Assembly: GCA_030426085.1 (NCBI GenBank)
Contig: JAUHYW010000031.1
Span: 31,763-95,762, forward strand
Origin: a bacterium
GTDB lineage: Bacteria > Myxococcota_A > Bradymonadia > UBA7976 > UBA1532
Length of the DNA: 64,000 bases
Direction: 5' to 3'
In this document: in pieces, positions 26,847-37,667 of the stretch
Position numbering within the stretch: the stretch's first letter is position 1
How the letters are laid out: every line of letters begins with the position of its first letter
Notes under the pieces: model-generated
Databases searched by the model: none
Told to the model about the DNA's origin: nothing
The model's input: only the letters and a program-made list of their open reading frames with translations
Translations under genes and position numbers: made by a program

Positions 26847-27245
26847 ATGTGTGGACCGATCCTGCTGGCCGCGATCCTGATCCCGGCCGTCGAGCTGTGG
26901 GTCATCATCGAGGTCGGCAGCCGCATCGGCGCGCTGACCGCGGTGATGCTCGTCTTCGTCACCGCCGGTCTGGGCATGGTCTTCGCCCGCAACCAGAGCC
27001 TCTCCACCATCAGCCGCCTGCGCGAAGGCACCCTGCCGGCCGACGTGGCCGGGCTCGACGGGCCGCTGTTGCTGATGGCGGCGCTGCTGCTCCTGATCCC
27101 CGGCTTCGTGACCGACGGACTGGGCGGGCTGCTCCTGATCCCGCCGGTGCGTCAGCGCGTCGCCCGGGCCATCGTCGACCGCTTCGGCGGCCCGGGGGGG
27201 CCGGACGGATCGGGCACGGTCATCGTCGTGCGGCGCCGGGATTGA
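26847..27245 (+). CDS. FxsA family membrane protein
   Basis: A 132-residue membrane protein with three hydrophobic segments, the family start PILLAAILIPAVELWVIIEVG and the GLGMVFARNQ loop and LLLIPGFVTDGLGGLLLIP segment. FxsA in E. coli relieves F-exclusion of phage T7; the general role is unknown. ATG 26847, 16 bp after argC. Confidence 0.85.
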   Translation: MCGPILLAAILIPAVELWVIIEVGSRIGALTAVMLVFVTAGLGMVFARNQSLSTISRLREGTLPADVAGLDGPLLLMAALLLLIPGFVTDGLGGLLLIPPVRQRVARAIVDRFGGPGGPDGSGTVIVVRRRD

Positions 27246-27289
27246 CCCGCACGCCCGCTCGGGGGCACGCTCGTCCGACCGGAGGGGCG

Positions 27290-27685
27290 ATGGCGCGCGC
27301 TCGGATTCGTATGGGGGCCCTGCTGGCGCTGCTCGTCGGCTGCGAGAGCACGGCGCTCAGCCTGATCGACCCGTCGCAGGTCACCGCCGAGTTCACCCCG
27401 CAGTACGTCACCGGCGGCGCCGAGTCGGTCACCGTGCAGGTGGTGCTGCTCGGCGTCGAGGACCCCGACGACGCCACCGGCGAGGTCACCGAGCGCCAGA
27501 TCCTGGACTTCGACCTGGGCCCGGGGCTGGCGCTGGACCGCTCCGAGTTCACCACCAACTTCCGCTTCGAGGTCGAGCTGATCCGCTTCGCCGACGCCGT
27601 CGAGGGTCCGCGCACGCTGTCGTTCCAGATCCGGAACCACTACGGCACCTTCGTCGCGACCGGCGAATTCTACATCTTCGACTGA
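27290..27685 (+). CDS. Small lipoprotein of unknown function
   Basis: A 131-residue predicted lipoprotein (LLVGC). The mature part looks like a single beta-sandwich (VTVQVVLLGVEDPDD, FRFEVELIRFADAVEG, LSFQIRNHYGTFVATG). ATG 27290 has GGAGGGG immediately upstream. It is separated by 3 bp from the next gene, so the two envelope proteins probably work together. Confidence 0.65.
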   Translation: MARARIRMGALLALLVGCESTALSLIDPSQVTAEFTPQYVTGGAESVTVQVVLLGVEDPDDATGEVTERQILDFDLGPGLALDRSEFTTNFRFEVELIRFADAVEGPRTLSFQIRNHYGTFVATGEFYIFD

Positions 27686-27688
27686 TCG

Positions 27689-28534
27689 GTGGTCGGCCTG
27701 CTCACCCTCTGGATCGGGCTGCTCGCGCCGCCGGCCCCGCCCGCCGATGATACACCGGCCGACGCCCCCCCGGCCGACGCCCTCGACGCCTCGATCGCGT
27801 GCTACGAGCAGCTCGACTACGTCTGCGCCGACGCCCGGCTGGCCGAAGCGCTGGCCAGCGACCTGAGCGGGCCCCGGCGGGCGCGGGCCCACCTCTACGA
27901 GGCGCTGCTGGCCCTGGCCTGGCGCGATCGCATCCGGGCCCGGCGGGCGGTGCGAGCGCTGCTGGCGATCGACCCCGCATTCGACCCGGGCCCGGTGCCC
28001 CCGCCGCTGGCGAAGCTCTTCGAAGAGGAGCGGCCCGATCCGCCGCCGCCGCCGGCCCTGATGCTGCGGCTCGACGGCACCCTGCTCCCGGTCTTCGGCC
28101 AGGACGCGACCCAGTGGACCGAGGGCCTGGGGGTCGAGCTGGCCGGCGGGGTCCTGCTCGATCGGCGGTGGGCCCTGGAGGCGACAGTGGGCTACGCCGA
28201 CTTCGCGCCCCGGCTGTTCACCCTCGAGGGGCTGACGATGCTCTACGGCACCCTGGGGGTGAGCGTGCGGGGCACCCTGGGCCCGCTGGCGCTGCAAGGG
28301 GGCGTCGCCGGGGGCGCGGCCCGGGTCGAGGTGGACGGGGTGCTGGTCGACGACGGCTACTGGGCGGTGGCCGCCGCGCTGCCGCTGGAGATCTCGTGGC
28401 CTTTCTGGCGGGGCCTGGGGGTCGGCGTGCGCTTCGCCCCGCTGCTGCTGACCACCACCACCGGCGACACGGCGGCCGCGTCGTATATACTCCCGCTGAC
28501 CGTCGGCCTGCGCTACGTGGCGCCCGCGCCGTAG
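27689..28534 (+). CDS. Outer-membrane beta-barrel-like protein
   Basis: A 281-residue product with an N-terminal hydrophobic segment, a helical TPR-like stretch (residues 25-110, CYEQLDYVCADARLAEAL) and a C-terminal half of alternating beta strands (LGVELAGGVLLDRRWALEATVGYADFAPRL in two pieces, LPLTVGLRY end) typical of small outer-membrane barrels. The start is GTG 27689. No specific family is recognised. Confidence 0.6.
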   Translation: MVGLLTLWIGLLAPPAPPADDTPADAPPADALDASIACYEQLDYVCADARLAEALASDLSGPRRARAHLYEALLALAWRDRIRARRAVRALLAIDPAFDPGPVPPPLAKLFEEERPDPPPPPALMLRLDGTLLPVFGQDATQWTEGLGVELAGGVLLDRRWALEATVGYADFAPRLFTLEGLTMLYGTLGVSVRGTLGPLALQGGVAGGAARVEVDGVLVDDGYWAVAAALPLEISWPFWRGLGVGVRFAPLLLTTTTGDTAAASYILPLTVGLRYVAPAP

Positions 28535-28563
28535 CCCCGGCGGGATCCTGAGAGGAGACTGCC

Positions 28564-30474
<1,911 letters not shown>

Positions 30475-30489
30475 CCGCCGGCGGGCTGC

Positions 30490-33400
30490 TCAGCGGGACG
30501 CGGTGGGCCCGTCGGCGGTCTCGACGGTGAGCGTCAGCCGCTCCATGCCGTCCACCGCGCGGGCCCACTCGGCGAAGGCGGGGTAGGCCTCGGGCGCGAC
30601 CGGGCCGCCGGGGATGCGCAGCTCGGCCTCGATCTCGACCGCGTCGTCGTCGGCGTCCACGCCCAGCGCGTAGCGATAGCCGGCGTGCGCCCGGGCGCCG
30701 GGGCGGGCCTTGACGGTGAAGTCCCGATCGCTGCTCAGCGCGATGGACACCCGCTGGTTGGTGGGCAGGTCGATCGACAGGGGGATGGTGCGCGACTCCT
30801 CGTGGCCGTAGCGCCGGCCGGGCTGGACCGGGAACGCGCCCAGGCGCAGGGCGTCGCCGACCTCGGCCTCGAAGGTGTAGCGCAGGACCAGCGCGCCGGT
30901 CGGGTCGTCCGGATCGGGGGCCGCGATGGGGTCCTCGAAGTCGATCACCCGCCCGGCGGGGAAGGCGTGCAGCAGCAGCCGCTCGACGAGCCGGGGGCGC
31001 ATCTCGGGGTCGAGGCGGTCGAGGTAGCGGCCGATGACGCTGGCCTCCTGGCCCCACAGGCGGTCGACCACCGCCCCCCGCACGACCCCGTCGGCCCCCC
31101 AGTGGGCCTCGACCTCGACCCGCCGCTCGTCGGTCACCGACCGGCTCTCGGGCAGCGGGATCGGGTCGACCGGATGATCGGGAGGCCACACGATCAGCCC
31201 GTCGCCGCCCAGCATCAGGTGGGGCAGCCAGCCCACCGGGGCCCGGTCGGGGCCGGGGTCGATCCACGGGCCGTCGTCCAGGGCCACGAGCGCATACGGG
31301 TAGTCGGCGACCTGCATGAACGGGCCCGACGGCACCCGCACCTGGGGGCGGGCGAGCACCAGCCGGTGGGCGACCCCGACCGCCTCGAGCGCCGCCGAGA
31401 GCACCAGCGCCCGGTTGCCCTGGCCGTCGTGCATCGCGGGGGCCACCGCGCGGCCGATCAGGCCCACGTCGCCGCTGACGTCGGCCCGCACCGCCCGGGA
31501 CAGCCGCCGGACCTGCGCCGCGCGGTCGCCGTCGCCGGCGATGGACCGGGCCCAGGCGTCGAACGCCGCGGTGCGCCGCCGCCGGGCCAGCACCCGGTCG
31601 CGGTAGTACGACAGATCCTCGGCCAGCGCGACGCCCCGCCCGGCCCGGATGGACGGCAGCCACAGGCCGGCGGGCACCGGGTCGCTCTCCGGGGTCCGGG
31701 CCAGCGTGCCGCGGGCGTCGAAGCGCAGGCCGATCCGATCGCCGAGCCGGGCCGGCTGGGGCGCCGGGGCCCCGTGCAGCCGCTGGTGGTCGGGCGGTTC
31801 GCCGTCGAAGCCGTAGACCTCGAACCGCTGGTCGAAGATGGGCATGTCGACGCCTCGGAAGTACACCCGGGGCGTCAGGTAGCCGCCGTCGTAGAGGTAG
31901 CCGTTGTCCCCCGGCTCCAGGTAGACCGCCACGACGTAGTCCCCGTCGGCCAGATCGGGCAGCGACAGGCTCTCCTTCTCGGGGACCTCCTCGGCGTAGA
32001 GCCGACGCCCGTCGTCCTTGCGGGTGTAGAGCGCGATGGGCACCACGTCGTCCCCCGGCAGCGACAGCTCGCCGAACTCCTCGGCCGCCTCCCGGGAGCG
32101 GATGGCCAGCACCTCGTGCACCCAGCGCAGGCTGGTGCCGTCGTCGAAGTAGACGATGGCGCTGTGGTCGAGCACCCGCACCGCCGGGCCGGGCAGCGGG
32201 GGGCGGGCCTCCCACGCGGCGATGACCGCCTCGGTGTCCCGGCGGATGTCGGCGAAGAGCGACCACTCGGGCCACGCGGCGATGACCGTCAGAGCCTCCC
32301 GGGCGGTGGGATGATCGGCGATCAGGCGGCGCATCGCCTGCTCCAGCGCGCCCTCGGCCTCGGCCTCGGGGTCGGCCGCCAGGTGCAGGTCGGCGGCGGC
32401 CAGCGCGTCGTCGACGGTCTCGGTCGGCTGAGCCTCGGCGGCGGCGTCCAGCCGGCCGAGGGCCACCAGCGCCTCGGCCCGCAGCCGCTGCGCCTCGGGG
32501 CCGTCGAGCGGCGCCTCCCCCGGGGCGTCGAGCCGGGCCAGCGCCTCGGCCGGGCGGTGCAGAGCCAGCAGCCGCTGCGCCGCGTCCAGCGGGCGGTCGC
32601 AGCGGGTGTAGGCCGCCACCAGCGGATCGTCGGCCCCCGCCGGGCGATCGCCGCGCAGAGCGGCCCGGTCGTCGAGCAGCTCACAGGGGTCGGGCGCCAC
32701 CGGCTCGGCGGCATCCAGCGCGGCCCGGGCCTCTTCGACGTGCCCCTGGTTGAGCAGCAGCCGGATCCGGGCCCGGTGCACCGGCCACGCGTCGGGGGCC
32801 AGGACGCGCGCCGCGTCGAGGTGCGCGCGGGCGCCGTCGACGTCGCCCACCCGGCGGGCCAGCTCGCCCAGGGCCAGTCGGGCGGCGGCCGGGGCGAGGG
32901 GCAGGGCGGTGGTCCAGGCGGCGCGGGCCCGATCGCGGCTCAGCGTGCCGGGCACCCCGGGGGTCAGCCGGGCCAGCCGGGCCCGCAGCAGGGCGAAGGC
33001 CGGGGTGTCGGGGGCGCCGTCGAGCCAGCGGGCGGCGGTCGCCGGATCACCGTCGTGCAGCGCCTGCCACGCGGCGAGATAGCGGGCCGGCCAGTCGGGC
33101 CCGCCGGCGACCTCGACCGCGGGCGGCGGCCCCGGCGGCGGCGCGCTCAGGATCCAGGCCCGGGGCAGCCGGCGGGCGGACCACGCCACCCACAGGGGGC
33201 CCTCGCCGGGCGCGGTGAAGCGCAGCCGATCGGGCGGGTGGCGCTCGGCGGGCGTCGCGGCGACCAGGGCCCCGCCCCGCCAGACCAGCGCCGGGCCGCC
33301 GACCCGCAGCTCGACGTGGGCCGGCCCCGGGTCGAGCGGCCAGCGGGTGATCACCACCCCGTCCGGGTCGGGCTCGGGCGGCGTCTCGGACAGCGCCCAC

Positions 33401-33951
33401 CAGCTCTCGAGCACCCGCACCCGGGCCAGATCGTCACTGCCATCGGCCTCGGGCGGCGCGGCGAGCAGGCGCGGGCGGTCGAGGTGGGGCAGGAAGGACA
33501 CCCGCACGGTCCACCGGGCGTCGCCCAGCCGAGCGCGGCGCGCCGTGATCGGGCCCAGCGCCTCGGCCAGCCGCTCCGGGCCGTCGCGCAGCTCGCGGGC
33601 GGCGGCTCGGGCCAGCGCGTCGCCCAGCAGCGCCACCCGCCCGGCGCCGCCGGCGGCCACCGCGCCCTCGCGCAGCGCCCGCGCGTAGTCCAGATCGTCG
33701 GCCGCGATGCGGGCCCGCCCCAGGGCGCCCAGCGGCTCGGCGCCGGCCCGCTCGAAGGCCGCCGAGGCCGCCGCGCGGTCGCCGTCCAGCCAGGCCCACC
33801 AGCCGGCCCGGGCCTGTCCGGCGGGGGTCGGCGGGAACTGGAGCTGCGCCCGCTGCGCGCTCAGCGTAGGCGGCTTGCCCCCGCAGGCGGCCAGCCCGAC
33901 GGCCAGCGCGCAGGTCACCCACAGGGGTGTACAGAGCGTCGACCGGCTCAT
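30490..33951 (-). CDS. Giant DUF3857/transglutaminase-like lipoprotein, catalytic residues lost
   Basis: A 1153-residue protein with signal and lipobox (VGLAAC), a TPR-rich region to about residue 600, a DUF3857-like domain from about 650 (VRVLDHSAIVYFDDGTSLRWVHEVLAI) and a transglutaminase-core-like region. Where the upstream paralog has the nucleophile motif GDCKDKA, this one reads GQGNRA, with Gln844 at the Cys position. The His of the second motif is Tyr (YPYALVALDDGPWIDP). It is therefore probably a non-enzymatic copy. ATG 33951 overlaps the paralog's stop (ATGA) and has GGAGG upstream. Confidence 0.8.
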   Translation of the reverse strand: MSRSTLCTPLWVTCALAVGLAACGGKPPTLSAQRAQLQFPPTPAGQARAGWWAWLDGDRAAASAAFERAGAEPLGALGRARIAADDLDYARALREGAVAAGGAGRVALLGDALARAAARELRDGPERLAEALGPITARRARLGDARWTVRVSFLPHLDRPRLLAAPPEADGSDDLARVRVLESWWALSETPPEPDPDGVVITRWPLDPGPAHVELRVGGPALVWRGGALVAATPAERHPPDRLRFTAPGEGPLWVAWSARRLPRAWILSAPPPGPPPAVEVAGGPDWPARYLAAWQALHDGDPATAARWLDGAPDTPAFALLRARLARLTPGVPGTLSRDRARAAWTTALPLAPAAARLALGELARRVGDVDGARAHLDAARVLAPDAWPVHRARIRLLLNQGHVEEARAALDAAEPVAPDPCELLDDRAALRGDRPAGADDPLVAAYTRCDRPLDAAQRLLALHRPAEALARLDAPGEAPLDGPEAQRLRAEALVALGRLDAAAEAQPTETVDDALAAADLHLAADPEAEAEGALEQAMRRLIADHPTAREALTVIAAWPEWSLFADIRRDTEAVIAAWEARPPLPGPAVRVLDHSAIVYFDDGTSLRWVHEVLAIRSREAAEEFGELSLPGDDVVPIALYTRKDDGRRLYAEEVPEKESLSLPDLADGDYVVAVYLEPGDNGYLYDGGYLTPRVYFRGVDMPIFDQRFEVYGFDGEPPDHQRLHGAPAPQPARLGDRIGLRFDARGTLARTPESDPVPAGLWLPSIRAGRGVALAEDLSYYRDRVLARRRRTAAFDAWARSIAGDGDRAAQVRRLSRAVRADVSGDVGLIGRAVAPAMHDGQGNRALVLSAALEAVGVAHRLVLARPQVRVPSGPFMQVADYPYALVALDDGPWIDPGPDRAPVGWLPHLMLGGDGLIVWPPDHPVDPIPLPESRSVTDERRVEVEAHWGADGVVRGAVVDRLWGQEASVIGRYLDRLDPEMRPRLVERLLLHAFPAGRVIDFEDPIAAPDPDDPTGALVLRYTFEAEVGDALRLGAFPVQPGRRYGHEESRTIPLSIDLPTNQRVSIALSSDRDFTVKARPGARAHAGYRYALGVDADDDAVEIEAELRIPGGPVAPEAYPAFAEWARAVDGMERLTLTVETADGPTASR

Positions 33952-36900
33952 CGGCGCACCTCCACCGTCGCCGCCAGCGCGTGATCCACCTCGGCCAGCC
34001 ACGCCCGGAGCGCCGGGTAGTCGGCCGGCTCGACGGTGAACGCCTCCAGGATCAGCTCGGCCTCGATGCGCACCGCGCCGTCGGTCACCGTCGCCCGCCC
34101 GGTGAACCGCCCGAACGGGCTCTCGATCGTCGCCGGCGGGGGCGCGGTGGCGGTCCAGCCCGGGGGCAGGGCCAGCGTCACCTTCAGGGCGCGGGTCTCG
34201 CGGAACTCGAGCCACAGCGCCGTCTCGCGGGTCGCCGCCTGGGCCACCCGCGAGACGAGCTGCCACGGCGCGCCGCCGAGGGGCAGGTCGAAGCCGCCGT
34301 CGATCGCGTGCAGCGGGGGCAGGGTGACCTCTGCCGTGGCCTCGACCGGATCGAACGCCGGCTCGATGCCGCCCACCGTCGGCGCCGCCAGCCGGGCCCC
34401 GGGGAACCGCTCACCCAGCCGCTGCTGCATCACCTCGGCCCGGTCCACCGCGCCGTCCAGCGCCCGGCGGGCCTCGGTCGCCGGATGCCCCCGGGTCGTC
34501 CAGGCCGCCTCGCCGCGGGCCGAGCCGTCCGGCTGAAGCGCCAGATCGAGCCGCCACGCGCGCTGGTTGTGGCCCGCCGCCTGGGGGGGGATGGTCACCG
34601 GCGCGCCGGCGCCCCCGATCACGAAGGCCAGGGCCCCCTGGTCCGACGGGGGCAGGGTCCACGGGGCGTTGCGGTCCACCGTCGGATCCATGAAGCGGTC
34701 GAGGGCCGGCACATAGGCCACCGCGTGGTCGAACACCGCCAGGCTCGCCGGCTGGGGCTCGACCGCGCCCGAGCGGCGGGTGCGCACCAGGGTCAGCCGG
34801 GCGTCGATGCCCAGCGAGCGGGCCAGCGCGATGAGCAGCGTCGCCTTGTCTTTGCAGTCGCCGAAGCCCCGGGCCAGGGTCACCGTCGGCTCCTCGGGCT
34901 TGAAGCTGTGCACCCCGAACTCCAGCCCCACGTAGCGGATGCGGTCGGCGACGGCGGCGTAGAGCCGGGCCATGATCTCTTCCGGATCGCGCGTATCACC
35001 GGCCCAGGCCCGGGCCTGCTCGGCCAGCGCCGGGGCGTCGCGGGCGTCGAGCAGCGCCCGGAAGCGGGCCTCGACGTCGGCCCAGTCGGCGGCGCTCGAC
35101 GCGTGCACATGGGCCCGCAGGCTCGACGGGCCGGGCATGCCCGGCTCCAGCGGCAGGCCGGGCACGTCGGCGGCGACGAAGCGGTGGCCGCCGCCGGGCA
35201 GCGGGCTCTGCTCGACCGACAGGCCGCGGTCGATCAGGGCCACGCTCAGCGCCGACGCCCGGGGGCCGGCGACCTCGACCACCGAGCGGGCCCGGGGGGC
35301 GGCCTCCTGGAGCCAAGCCAGCTCGCCGTAATAGCCGGGGAAGGCCGGGTCGTGGTCGGTGTCCACCAGCCGCCACGCGACCTCGATCACGTCGCCCGGC
35401 TGCACCTTGGGGAAGCGCAGCACCTCGGCCCGCAGGTCGTAATACAGCCGCCACGCGGGGTCCGACAGGTCGCGGTCGCTGCGCCGGGGCGAGATGGGCG
35501 GGGTATCGGCCCGCAGCAGCCGGGCCTCCTCGAGCTCGACCCGCTGGGTGGAGGGCACGTAGGCCAGCTCGACGGTGCCGTAGCGCCGGGCGCCCTCGTC
35601 GCTGAGGACGCGGATGACCCGCCGCACCCGGCGATCGGCCCGGCCGTCCTCGGCCACCTCGACCCGGGCGTGATGCAGCAGGATCTGGGCGGCGGCGTCG
35701 GCCGTCGGTACAGCGGTCAGCGTCGACAGCGGCGGCCCCAGCCGGGGGCGGGCCGGGGCCGCCTCCAGCCGGTGCTGCATCGCCGCGAGCGTATCGGCCC
35801 CCGGGTTGTGGCCCAGCGCCGCGGTCACCGCCGCCTTCGCCGCCGCCGGCGCGCCCCGGGCGAGGTGCAGCCGGGCCAGCCGCTCGGCGACGGTCACGTC
35901 CCCCGGGCGCTCGGCGGTGAGCGCCGCCAGCCGGGCCAGCGCCCCGTCGGTGTCGCCCACCTGGGCCCGCATCTCGGCCGCCTCGAGCCCGTAGGTCCAC
36001 AGCTCGGGGCGGGCGGCGACCACCGCGTCGAGCAGCGCCACCGCCCGCTCGGCCTCGCCCCGGCCGGCCAGCAGCGTCGCGAGCTGGTAGTGATCGTCGG
36101 GCCCGCCGCCGTCGGTGAGCCGCCGCTCGAGCATGTCGAGCGCCTCGGCCACCCGCCCCCCGGCCTGGAGCGCGGTCAGGTGGCCCCGGCGCAGCGCCGG
36201 CCGCTCGGGCCAGCGGGCGCGGGCCGCCTCCAAGATCGCCGCGCCGGTGTGGGGCAGCCCCAGATCCTGGTGGATCACCGCCCGCAGCCGGATCGCGGGC
36301 AGGAAGTCCGGGGCGTGGGCCAGCAGCGCGTCGACGGCCTGCCGGGCGGCCCGGTGGCGGCGGGCGTAGTAATGCCGCCAGCCGTCGGCCAGGGCGAGCT
36401 GGAGATCGGACCAGTGATCGGCCAGCGGCAGCGGGCGCCGCGGGGCGTGGCGGGTGCGGACCCGATCGCGCTCGGCCTCGGGCAGCAGCCGCAGCCACGC
36501 CCGCAGCGAGCGGGCCCCGGGGTCGGTGGGCCAGACGCCTTCGACCGCCACCCGGGGCATCGCCTGATCGGGGTCGGGCAGGCCGGTGATCCGGGCGTAG
36601 TCCGCCAGATCGCGCAGGTCCTCGGCCACCGGCGGCTCGGCCTCGGCGGCGGCGTACAGGTCGCGCCACAGCCACGCCGGCTCGCTCTCGGGGGCCTCGC
36701 CGTCGTCGGCGACCGGCGGGATCGGCGCCGGCTCGGGCGCCGCGCCCCACGGGTCGGGGTGGCTCGTGACCGGCAGGACCCGGCCCTCGGCGTCGGTCAC
36801 CCGGGCGATCAGGCGCCACGCTCCGCCCCGCTGGCGCACCTCGACCACCAGCCGGTTGTCGCCCGCCCGCAGCCGGATGGGGATCGCCGCCTGATCGAGC

Positions 36901-37523
36901 CACGCCGGGTGGGTCGCCGACGAGGCGTAGACCTCGTCCCCGTTGAGCCACACCGTCACCGCGTCGTCGTAGCCCAGCCGCAGCACCGCCGGGCCGCCCT
37001 GCTCGGCGACCAGCCGGGTGGCCACCGTCGCCGCGACCTGCCGGCTCGGCCGGAGGAAGGCGTCGAGCCACAGCGCGCCGCCGCCCGCGCCCCGGGGGTA
37101 GGGCCGCCAGCCGTCGGGCGTCAGCTCGGCCACCGGGTGGGGCCCCGGGCCCATGCGCATCACGAAGCCGTCCAGCAGGCCCAGGGCCGCCGCCGCCCCG
37201 TCGATCGCGGCCCGATCGAGCCGCGCCCGGGCCGCGTCCCGCAGGAGCCACCACGCCACCGCCCGGACCAGCGGCGCCCGCTCGTCGTCGGCGACCGCCC
37301 GGCGCAGCGCGCCCTCGGCCTCGCCCTCGGGCAGCCAGTCGGCCATCGCCCACAGCCGGATGAGATCGACCGCGCCCCCGGCCACCGCGCCCCGGACCTC
37401 GGCCTGCGCCATCAGCCGGGCCGCCTCGACCCGCGCCGGATCACGCTCCGCGGCCGGAGCCGGGCCCACCCCCACGCCGAGCAGCGCGCCGAGCAGCGCG
37501 AGCGCCGACAACCGCGATGACAT
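33948..37523 (-). CDS. Giant exported DUF3857/transglutaminase-like protein
   Basis: A 1191-residue exported protein: signal peptide (ALALLGALLGVGVGPAPA), TPR-type helical repeats at about 390-620, DUF3857 from about 640, then a transglutaminase core with Cys890 in GDCKDKATLL, His in FDHAVAYV and Asp in MDP. All three catalytic-triad positions are present, unlike the gene downstream. Substrates are unknown; family members are often found in Bacteroidota and Myxococcota envelope operons. The start is ATG 37523. TTG 37532 with GGAG upstream is an alternative. Confidence 0.85.
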   Translation of the reverse strand: MSSRLSALALLGALLGVGVGPAPAAERDPARVEAARLMAQAEVRGAVAGGAVDLIRLWAMADWLPEGEAEGALRRAVADDERAPLVRAVAWWLLRDAARARLDRAAIDGAAAALGLLDGFVMRMGPGPHPVAELTPDGWRPYPRGAGGGALWLDAFLRPSRQVAATVATRLVAEQGGPAVLRLGYDDAVTVWLNGDEVYASSATHPAWLDQAAIPIRLRAGDNRLVVEVRQRGGAWRLIARVTDAEGRVLPVTSHPDPWGAAPEPAPIPPVADDGEAPESEPAWLWRDLYAAAEAEPPVAEDLRDLADYARITGLPDPDQAMPRVAVEGVWPTDPGARSLRAWLRLLPEAERDRVRTRHAPRRPLPLADHWSDLQLALADGWRHYYARRHRAARQAVDALLAHAPDFLPAIRLRAVIHQDLGLPHTGAAILEAARARWPERPALRRGHLTALQAGGRVAEALDMLERRLTDGGGPDDHYQLATLLAGRGEAERAVALLDAVVAARPELWTYGLEAAEMRAQVGDTDGALARLAALTAERPGDVTVAERLARLHLARGAPAAAKAAVTAALGHNPGADTLAAMQHRLEAAPARPRLGPPLSTLTAVPTADAAAQILLHHARVEVAEDGRADRRVRRVIRVLSDEGARRYGTVELAYVPSTQRVELEEARLLRADTPPISPRRSDRDLSDPAWRLYYDLRAEVLRFPKVQPGDVIEVAWRLVDTDHDPAFPGYYGELAWLQEAAPRARSVVEVAGPRASALSVALIDRGLSVEQSPLPGGGHRFVAADVPGLPLEPGMPGPSSLRAHVHASSAADWADVEARFRALLDARDAPALAEQARAWAGDTRDPEEIMARLYAAVADRIRYVGLEFGVHSFKPEEPTVTLARGFGDCKDKATLLIALARSLGIDARLTLVRTRRSGAVEPQPASLAVFDHAVAYVPALDRFMDPTVDRNAPWTLPPSDQGALAFVIGGAGAPVTIPPQAAGHNQRAWRLDLALQPDGSARGEAAWTTRGHPATEARRALDGAVDRAEVMQQRLGERFPGARLAAPTVGGIEPAFDPVEATAEVTLPPLHAIDGGFDLPLGGAPWQLVSRVAQAATRETALWLEFRETRALKVTLALPPGWTATAPPPATIESPFGRFTGRATVTDGAVRIEAELILEAFTVEPADYPALRAWLAEVDHALAATVEVRR

Positions 37524-37560
37524 CGAAGACAAGGTCCGCGCTCCGCTGCGAGGGGCGAGT

Positions 37561-37578
37561 GATCCGCCCGGGCGGATC
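37561..37578. promoter_or_regulatory. 18-bp perfect palindrome in the transglutaminase operon leader
   Basis: GATCCGCCCGGGCGGATC is perfectly self-complementary. It lies between the -10 (37602-37597) and the start of the giant operon, so it is transcribed. It could be an operator or an mRNA hairpin near the ribosome site. Confidence 0.5.
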
Positions 37579-37596
37579 CATTTGCCGAAGGCCTGT

Positions 37597-37602
37597 GTCA
37601 TA
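37597..37602 (-). promoter_or_regulatory. -10 element for the giant transglutaminase operon
   Basis: TATGAC on the minus strand, about 74 nt before ATG 37523. This makes the in-frame ATG at 37601 (inside the -10) an unlikely start. Confidence 0.4.
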
Positions 37603-37667
37603 GTTCATCCGACCCGTCGGCGCCATGGTCGTCGACGGCTGCTCGACGACGACAACGGGACGCCCCG

